Assembly (NCBI GenBank): GCA_024278345.1 | Contig: JAJRTK010000011.1 | Coordinates: 1-27,989, forward strand | Origin: a bacterium | GTDB taxonomy: Bacteria > CSSED10-310 > JAJRTK01 | Length of the DNA stretch: 27,989 bases | Direction: 5' to 3' | Shown: positions 22,392 to 27,989 of the stretch, one piece after another | Layout: every line of letters starts with the position of its first letter | Numbering within the stretch: the first letter of the stretch is position 1 | Position numbers and translations under genes: made by a program | The notes under the pieces: generated by a model | Seen by the model: the letters and a program-made list of their open reading frames with translations, nothing else | Databases searched by the model: none | Told to the model about the DNA's origin: nothing

Positions 22392-24845
22392 ATGGATGAC
22401 GCCGCGAACGGGCGGAAGCTCATTGAAGTTGCCATCGAGCGGCCTGTCCCCCATACTTTTACTTACTGGGTACCGGATGAGCTGCGGGAGCGTGCCCTAT
22501 CGGGCGCTCGTGTCCTGGTTCCCTTCGGGCGGCGCGCCGAAATTGGAACGATTGTGTCGGAGGCCAAGGCTCCATCGCCAGAACGGGAGGCGAAGCTCAA
22601 GGCGATTGACGATGTTCTTGACAGTGAGCCGACCTTCCCGCCGGATCTCCTGAAGCTGCTGCTTTGGGCCTCTCGATATTATTTGGCCGCGCCAGGCCTC
22701 TGTTTCAAGGCCGCGTTGCCACCAGGTTTGAATCCTCGTGCATTGGTGGAGGCGTCCTTGGTGGCGCCTGGCGGCCAGAAGGGTCTGGGGGAATTGGCTC
22801 CCATGGAGCAAAAGCTCCTGGCGGAGCTCCACGGAGGTCCCCGCCGCGTTGACGCCCTGGCGCGGGATCTGGGGAAGTCCGGACTCTACCGCGCTCTTGG
22901 CCGATTGGAGGATCTGGGGCTACTGGAGCTCCAACGACGTTTCAAGGGACGCCGCAGGCGTCTGGCTCCTGAAAGCCTTTATCGGGTGGCCGTGACTCCC
23001 GCCGAGCTGGAGTTGGAGCTGGAGCATTCCCGTTCCCGGCGGGCTCCCCGGCGAGCCGAGGTCTTGGAATGGCTTGGTGCTCTTCAGGGAGAGCCGTTTC
23101 AGATCGGCGCTCTTCGTTCGGCCGTCGGGGCCTACGGCGCGAAGCTCTTCAAAGAACTGTTGGAGCAAGGGTTCCTGCTTCCAGTGAAGACGATGGAATC
23201 GGAGTTTGACGGACCCGAGGCACCCCATCCGCTGATGCCGGAGCAGTCCAAAGTCGTCGGCCGCCTGGCGGAGCTCGTATCGAGTCGGGAGTTCTCCACA
23301 CTTCTGCTCCAGGGCGTGACTGGAAGCGGCAAGACCGAGGTCTACCTCCGCGCAGCCGCGGCTGCACGGGATCAGGGGCTTTCCGCCCTCTTCCTGGTTC
23401 CCGAGATCGGTCTGACACCTTTGCTCCTGGCCCGGGTGCGCCGCCGATTTGCCGGCGGCGTGGCAGTTTTGCACAGTGGCCTTACCGAGGCCGAGCGTCT
23501 GGCTCAGTGGCGGCGTATCCACAGAGGTGGTGTCGATCTCATCGTCGGTGCCAGATCCGCCATCTTCGCCCCTATCCGTCGTCTGGGCATTATTATTGTC
23601 GATGAAGAGCATGACAGCTCTTACAAGCAGGATTCGGGTCATCCCCACTACCACGGCCGGGATCTGGCGGTCGTTCGAGGCCGAATCTGTTCCTGCCCCG
23701 TCATCTTGGGGTCGGCGACGCCGACACTGGAATCGCGCTACAATTGCCAGATCGGCAAATATGAACTCTATCGCCTTGATCGGCGGGTAAAGGGGTTGGC
23801 TCGCCCCACCATCGAGATTGTGGATCTTCGGAGCTCCCGGGCACGAGGAAGCTCCGGAACCCTCATTTCACCTCGCTTGCGCGATGAGATCGAGAAGCGT
23901 CTCAAGAAGCGGGAGCAGGTGATCCTCCTCCTCAATCGCCGAGGGTTTTCCACTGTCTTACTTTGCGAGGAGTGTGGGGACATTGTCGGTTGCGATCACT
24001 GTAGCGTGACAATGACTTTTCATCGTCAGGGTTCTGTACTGCGGTGCCACATGTGCGGGGCTGTCCGATCTCCGCCTCCTCGATGTCCCGCTTGCCAGCA
24101 TCCCGTCATCGACTACAAGGGCATGGGGACTCAACGTTTGCAGGAGGAGCTCCGCCGCCTTTTTCCGGAAGCAAGCACGGGCCGGATGGATCGCGATTCG
24201 ACGCGAGGCCGAAATGGGCATGAGCGGATTCTAAGCCAGTTCTCTGCCGGGAAGCTCGATATCTTGGTGGGAACCCAGATGTTGGCCAAAGGTCACCACT
24301 TCCCAAAAGTCACGTTGGTGGGAATCGTCGGCGCCGACCAGATTTTCAGCATCGCGGATTTCCGCGCCGCCGAGCGGGCATTCCAGCTCTTCACGCAGGC
24401 GGCGGGCCGAGCCGGGAGGTCGGCCTTGGGCGGGCATGTCATCATTGAGACCTACAGAGCCGATCACCCGGTCATCCGCCATTGCCGCACCCACGACTAC
24501 GAGGCATTCTTCATCCGAGAAATGGAGTTTCGAAAGGGATTCTCCTTGCCTCCCTTTTCTCGCCTGACCAACATCACCCTCTCCGCAAAACGCGCCGAGG
24601 CCGTGGAAAAAGTGGCTCACGAGCTTGCGCACCACCTCCGGGTGCAGCTTGCCACTATCGCTGATGTCATCGGACCCGCCTTCGCGCCGGTAGCTCGGAT
24701 CAAGGATCATCACCGCTTCCACATTTTGTTGCGCACACAGAGGCCCATGAGCTTCGTTTCCCGGCTGGCGAGGTGCCTGGGGGCGTTCCGCCTCAGCGGC
24801 GGAGTACGGATCGACACCGATGTTGATCCTGTGGCTATTCTTTGA
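22392..24845 (+). CDS. priA: Primosomal replication restart helicase PriA
   Basis: PriA reloads the replisome at stalled forks. ATG 22392, 8 nt after GGAGAG, is preferred to in-frame GTG 22374, and gives 817 residues. The N-terminal DNA-binding domain (VAIERPVPHTFTYWVPDEL) is followed by a helicase core: Walker A GVTGSGKTEV (about 308-317), DEEHD (about 403-408) and GSATPTLES. The zinc module spans about 524-568 with eight Cys in CxxC pairs (CEECGDIVGCDHC, then CHMCG and CPACQ). GTQMLAKGHHFP and AAGRAGR motifs VI follow. All motifs are intact. The final codons overlap a good promoter for def. Confidence 0.96.
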   Translation: MDDAANGRKLIEVAIERPVPHTFTYWVPDELRERALSGARVLVPFGRRAEIGTIVSEAKAPSPEREAKLKAIDDVLDSEPTFPPDLLKLLLWASRYYLAAPGLCFKAALPPGLNPRALVEASLVAPGGQKGLGELAPMEQKLLAELHGGPRRVDALARDLGKSGLYRALGRLEDLGLLELQRRFKGRRRRLAPESLYRVAVTPAELELELEHSRSRRAPRRAEVLEWLGALQGEPFQIGALRSAVGAYGAKLFKELLEQGFLLPVKTMESEFDGPEAPHPLMPEQSKVVGRLAELVSSREFSTLLLQGVTGSGKTEVYLRAAAAARDQGLSALFLVPEIGLTPLLLARVRRRFAGGVAVLHSGLTEAERLAQWRRIHRGGVDLIVGARSAIFAPIRRLGIIIVDEEHDSSYKQDSGHPHYHGRDLAVVRGRICSCPVILGSATPTLESRYNCQIGKYELYRLDRRVKGLARPTIEIVDLRSSRARGSSGTLISPRLRDEIEKRLKKREQVILLLNRRGFSTVLLCEECGDIVGCDHCSVTMTFHRQGSVLRCHMCGAVRSPPPRCPACQHPVIDYKGMGTQRLQEELRRLFPEASTGRMDRDSTRGRNGHERILSQFSAGKLDILVGTQMLAKGHHFPKVTLVGIVGADQIFSIADFRAAERAFQLFTQAAGRAGRSALGGHVIIETYRADHPVIRHCRTHDYEAFFIREMEFRKGFSLPPFSRLTNITLSAKRAEAVEKVAHELAHHLRVQLATIADVIGPAFAPVARIKDHHRFHILLRTQRPMSFVSRLARCLGAFRLSGGVRIDTDVDPVAIL

Positions 24846-24852
24846 TTATAAT
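24823..24852 (+). promoter_or_regulatory. Strong sigma70-type promoter for the def-fmt-regulator unit
   Basis: TTGATC (24823-24828) and a perfect TATAAT (24847-24852) are 18 nt apart, overlapping the end of priA. The def ATG is 105 nt after the -10 box. The sequence after it is AT-rich, unlike the surroundings. A small GTGGC/GCCAC hairpin (24885-24897) lies in the leader. Confidence 0.55.
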
Positions 24853-24957
24853 AAGAAATTAGCTTAAAAATAGTGTGGAGGCTTGTGGCCGAGCCACTGA
24901 GCGGGGGGAGCGAGGGAGATAACGAGGTCCGCTCCCCGACTTGCGGAGGGAAAAGTG

Positions 24958-25473
24958 ATGGCCATCTTGGAAATCGAGACTTTTGGGGCCGAGGTCTTGC
25001 GAAAAGTCGCCGAGCCCATCGAAAATATCGACGACGCGATTTTGAAGCTTGTGGAAGACATGTTTCACACGATGTACGAGGCGCCGGGAGTCGGACTGGC
25101 AGCGCCACAGGTGGGACATTCACTCCGTCTCGTGGTCATCGATCATGCGCTAGAAGAAGGAAAGCCTGGGGAACCCATGGCCCTCATCAATCCCGTGATT
25201 CTCTCCAGGGCGGAAGAGGAAGACCAGATGGAGGAAGGCTGCCTTTCGATCCCCGATGTCTCGGAGCCGGTGATCCGATCTCTTGCCGTGGACGTGGCAG
25301 CCATCAACACCGATGGCAAGGAGATCAAGTTGACCGCCGAAGGATTCCAGGCCCGGGTCATTCAGCATGAGCTGGATCACCTTGATGGAATCCTTTTTGT
25401 CGATAAAATCGTTTCTTTGCTCAAGAGGCGAATGGTCAAGAAGCGTCTGGCCAAGAAACTGAAGAGGCGTTGA
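24958..25473 (+). CDS. def: Peptide deformylase
   Basis: Def removes the N-formyl group from new proteins. ATG 24958 was chosen over GTG 24955 because GGAGGG is 7 nt upstream of it; the product has 171 residues. The three motifs are complete: GVGLAAPQ (44-51), EGCLS (93-97, metal ligand C95) and QHELDH (136-141, ligands H137/H141, catalytic E138). The basic C-terminus (KRRMVKKRLAKKLKRR) may aid ribosome binding. It is directly followed by fmt, the reverse step of the same pathway. Confidence 0.97.
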   Translation: MAILEIETFGAEVLRKVAEPIENIDDAILKLVEDMFHTMYEAPGVGLAAPQVGHSLRLVVIDHALEEGKPGEPMALINPVILSRAEEEDQMEEGCLSIPDVSEPVIRSLAVDVAAINTDGKEIKLTAEGFQARVIQHELDHLDGILFVDKIVSLLKRRMVKKRLAKKLKRR

Positions 25474-25475
25474 GA

Positions 25476-26411
25476 TTGCGCATCCTATTCATGGGAACTC
25501 CTGAGATCGCGGTGCCAAGCCTGGAGGCGTTGCATGAAGCTGGCCACGAGATCGCCCTTGTCGTCTGCCAGCCCGACAAAAAGGCTGGCAGGGGGCGCCG
25601 CCAGGTCTTGCCGCCGGTGAAGCTGGCCGCCTTGGAGCGTGGCTTCCTTCTTTTTCAGCCCAAGACGGTTCGCCATGCGGTTCCCCAGAGAAAGCTCCGG
25701 GATGCCGCCCCCGAAGTCATCGTCGTCGTAGCGTACGGGAAGATCCTCCCCTCGGAGATCTTGGAGCTTCCTCCCATGGGCTGTATTAACCTCCACGCCT
25801 CCTTGCTGCCGGAGCTCCGCGGCGCGGCGCCTATCCAATGGGCCATCGCTGCGGGTTACCAAGAGACCGGGGTCACAACCATGCTTATGGACGAAGGGCT
25901 TGATACCGGGCCGATTTTGCTCCAGCGACCGCTGCGCATTTCCCCCCGCGAGGATGCTCCTTCACTGGCTGGCAGGATGGGCGAGGCAGGTGCCCAGCTC
26001 TTGGTTGAAACCCTGGACCTCTGGAGTCGGGGCGGCATCGAGCCAAGGCAGCAGGATTCGGGAAAAGCGACGTTTGCCCCAATTCTCGCCAAAGGAGATG
26101 GCGAGATCGATTGGGGCTTGCCCGCTGTGGCCATCGATTGCCGCGTTCGGGGGTTTCGGCCGTGGCCAGGCTGTTTTTCGTGGTCTCCCAAGGGTCCTCT
26201 CAAGATCCATCGATGCCGGGTCGCCGAAGGCTCGGGCCCGCCGGGTCGCCTCCTTGAAATAAAGAAAGAGGGGCTATTGGTGGGAACTGGAAAAGGTGCG
26301 TTGCTGCTGGAAGAGGTGCAACCCCGCAGCCGCCGGCGAATGTCGGCCACTGCTTATGCCCGAGGATACGGAATCCGGGCTGGCTTGGATTTTAGGGGCG
26401 AGGCGGACTGA
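25476..26411 (+). CDS. fmt: Methionyl-tRNA formyltransferase
   Basis: Fmt formylates initiator Met-tRNA using 10-formyltetrahydrofolate. The frame opens at TTG 25470, but TTG 25476 is preferred: GAGG (25464-25467) is then 8 nt away and the protein begins MRILFMGTPEIAVPS, the typical family start. That gives 311 residues, 2 nt after the def stop. Catalytic residues N105 and H107 (INLHASLLPELRG) and D143 (GLDTG) are present. Its TGA overlaps the next ATG (TGATG, 26409-26413), so translation of the regulator is probably coupled. Confidence 0.95.
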   Translation: MRILFMGTPEIAVPSLEALHEAGHEIALVVCQPDKKAGRGRRQVLPPVKLAALERGFLLFQPKTVRHAVPQRKLRDAAPEVIVVVAYGKILPSEILELPPMGCINLHASLLPELRGAAPIQWAIAAGYQETGVTTMLMDEGLDTGPILLQRPLRISPREDAPSLAGRMGEAGAQLLVETLDLWSRGGIEPRQQDSGKATFAPILAKGDGEIDWGLPAVAIDCRVRGFRPWPGCFSWSPKGPLKIHRCRVAEGSGPPGRLLEIKKEGLLVGTGKGALLLEEVQPRSRRRMSATAYARGYGIRAGLDFRGEAD

Positions 26412-27802
26412 TGTCTTTGGGACGGATACTCATTGTCGATGACGAACCCAACATCCTCAAAAGTCTTTCTCGGGCCCTCTCCCTGGAGGGTTACGAGATC
26501 GACACAGCGGAGTCCGGTGAAACCGCCCTGGAAAAAGCCGGAAAGCAAGATTACGATCTCATCATGCTCGATGTGAGGATGCCGGCCGGCATTTCGGGGA
26601 TCGAGGTCTTGCGCCACGTCAAACAACGTTCCCCCGAGCAACTCCTTGTCATGATGTCGGGACACTCCACCATCGAGACAGCCGTGGAGGCAACGCGCCT
26701 GGGGGCTCATGATTTCCTGGAAAAACCCCTTTCCACGGAGAAGATTCTCCTCACGCTTCAAAATGCCCTGAAGTTCAAGAAGCTCCAGGACGAAAACGCT
26801 TCCCTGAGGAACCAGCTCGATCCCGACTATGTGATCATCGGTGAGTCACCGGTGATGACTGAGCTCATGGCCAAAATTGCGAAAACCGCCCCCAGTAACG
26901 GCCGCGCCTTCATCACGGGCGAAAACGGGACCGGCAAAGAACTGGTGGCACGCATGCTGCATTTCAAGAGTCTTCGCCGGGATCGTCCCTTCATCAAGCT
27001 CAATTGTGCCGCCGTTCCCACGGATCTCATCGAGAGCGAGTTGTTTGGCCACGAGCGCGGTTCCTTCACCGGCGCGTTCCGGAGCAGGAAGGGGAAGTTC
27101 GAGCTTGCCCACCGAGGAACTCTCTTTCTTGACGAGATTGGCGACATGCGCCTGGAAATGCAGTCCAAGCTCTTGCGCGTCTTGCAGGAAGGCGAGCTGG
27201 AGCGCGTCGGCAGCTCCGAGACCATCCGCGTCGATGTCCGGGTCATCGCAGCCACCAACAAGAATATCGAGCAGGAACTCCGGCACGGCAGGTTCCGGGA
27301 GGATCTCTACTACCGGCTCAATGTCGTGCCGTTCCTGGTGCCGCCTTTAAGGCTACGGGTCGGTGATATTCCCCTTCTTGCCCTTCACTTCCTGAAGGTT
27401 GCCCAGCGGGAAAACGTCAAAAAGGGTCTTCGCCTCATGGATGACGCACTGGAGGAACTTTGCCGGCACCGCTGGCCAGGCAACGTCCGGGAACTCAGAA
27501 ATATCATCGAACGGCTCGTGATTCTCAGTGGAGAGCCCGATATTCGCGCGGAGCACGTACGGGCGGTTCTTCCGGATTCGGATTTGTCTCCCGCGGAGCA
27601 TGGCGCCACCTCCGTGGGCCCTCTGAAAGAATGCGTCCGGCAGTTCGAGCGGCAGATGATCCTTCGGACTCTGCGCCGGGAAGGATGGAAGATTGCACAA
27701 ACCGCCCGGAATCTCGGGTTGGAACGGAGTCATCTCTACAAGAAGATGAGGGCATACGAGATCCGGAAACCCACTCTTGAGGACGGACACGGAGATTCTT
27801 AG
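26411..27802 (+). CDS. Sigma-54-dependent response regulator, NtrX/NtrC-like
   Basis: This 463-residue protein has a receiver domain (1-122: acidic D10/D11, phosphoacceptor D54, K105), a sigma-54 AAA+ domain (about 142-370) and a Fis-type helix-turn-helix (about 415-455, KIAQTARNLGLERSHLYKKM). AAA+ motifs are Walker A GENGTGKE (170-177), the sigma-54 contact loop GSFTGA (217-222; usual form GAFTGA, Ser is tolerated) and Walker B GTLFLDEIGD (236-245). The Walker A variant and HTH read most like NtrX. No sensor kinase is encoded in the window; it could follow elsewhere. Coupling to def-fmt by overlapping codons is the odd part. Confidence 0.93.
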   Translation: MSLGRILIVDDEPNILKSLSRALSLEGYEIDTAESGETALEKAGKQDYDLIMLDVRMPAGISGIEVLRHVKQRSPEQLLVMMSGHSTIETAVEATRLGAHDFLEKPLSTEKILLTLQNALKFKKLQDENASLRNQLDPDYVIIGESPVMTELMAKIAKTAPSNGRAFITGENGTGKELVARMLHFKSLRRDRPFIKLNCAAVPTDLIESELFGHERGSFTGAFRSRKGKFELAHRGTLFLDEIGDMRLEMQSKLLRVLQEGELERVGSSETIRVDVRVIAATNKNIEQELRHGRFREDLYYRLNVVPFLVPPLRLRVGDIPLLALHFLKVAQRENVKKGLRLMDDALEELCRHRWPGNVRELRNIIERLVILSGEPDIRAEHVRAVLPDSDLSPAEHGATSVGPLKECVRQFERQMILRTLRREGWKIAQTARNLGLERSHLYKKMRAYEIRKPTLEDGHGDS

Positions 27803-27862
27803 AAAGGGCACTAGAGCAACGGGTCCTTGCTGGCTCACTGCTAAGCCATACCCTCATTTTTT

Positions 27863-27937
27863 GGGACCTATCAAATTGTCGTGTTTTTGCTTTACAATTT
27901 TCTTCGCCGAAACGGTGGCACCGGCATCTTGCCGGTG
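27863..27937 (+). repeat. Second copy of the palindrome-bearing repeat, cut by the window edge
   Basis: It starts GGGACCTATCAAAT (27863-27876) and ends with the perfect palindrome CACCGGCA-TCT-TGCCGGTG (27919-27937). It aligns without gaps to the reverse complement of 17281-17355 over 75 nt, with 61 matches by hand count. The first 14 nt and last 24 nt are identical. A full copy would run to about 28016, past the window. Some similarity (CGGGCTGCACGG, 27948-27959) continues beyond 27937. Confidence 0.6.
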
Positions 27938-27989
27938 TAGCGCCCTCCGGGCTGCACGGAGCCGGGAAGGAGGCCCGCCCCAGCGGTGA

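Noticed and set aside
27803-27862. Terminator after the response regulator gene
   Set aside because: A GGCT/AGCC pair and a T-run exist near 27830-27862, but the stem is only 4 bp and the spacing is poor.

Overview
The window looks like a chromosomal segment of a diderm (Gram-negative-type) bacterium of moderately high GC. Envelope genes support this: an OmpA-type peptidoglycan-binding protein, an MsbA-like exporter, an RND pump, a lipobox lipoprotein and several signal-peptide proteins. The phylum cannot be fixed from the sequence. The yicC-gmk-rpoZ-priA-def-fmt order, DUF1844, caspase/DUF4384 proteins and abundant GC-rich extragenic palindromes fit deltaproteobacterial, acidobacterial or PVC/candidate-phylum-like lineages equally well. 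No rRNA, tRNA, CRISPR array, transposase or phage gene was seen.

Region 1 (1-9282, + strand) is an exported cluster. It holds a stand-alone protein resembling the N-terminal prodomain of subtilisin-family proteases, a tandem DUF4384 protein, two caspase-fold (C14) proteins with C-terminal DUF4384, a TPR-OmpA protein between them, and a third caspase-fold protein with PEGA-like repeats. All three caspases keep the His/Cys pair. I infer an envelope-located protease module. This is the best candidate for a poorly described system in the window.

Region 2 (9289-16811, - strand) encodes a four-FN3 exported protein, ProC, an RND permease, and an MsbA-like ABC exporter 3 nt after the RND gene. It converges with region 1 with only 6 nt between stop codons.

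Region 3 (16812-17569) is a 758-nt non-coding block of palindromes and short repeats. It contains a 154-bp element with 14-nt inverted ends, and a second copy of part of it lies at the right edge of the window.

Region 4 (17570-19291, - strand) encodes a TPR/beta-propeller lipoprotein and a DUF1844 protein.

Region 5 (19598-27802, + strand) is housekeeping: yicC, gmk, rpoZ, a type IV uracil-DNA glycosylase, priA, def, fmt, then an NtrX-like sigma-54 response regulator. Start/stop overlaps or very short gaps (rpoZ/udg, def/fmt, fmt/regulator) indicate translational coupling. A good sigma70-type promoter lies at the end of priA, ahead of def.
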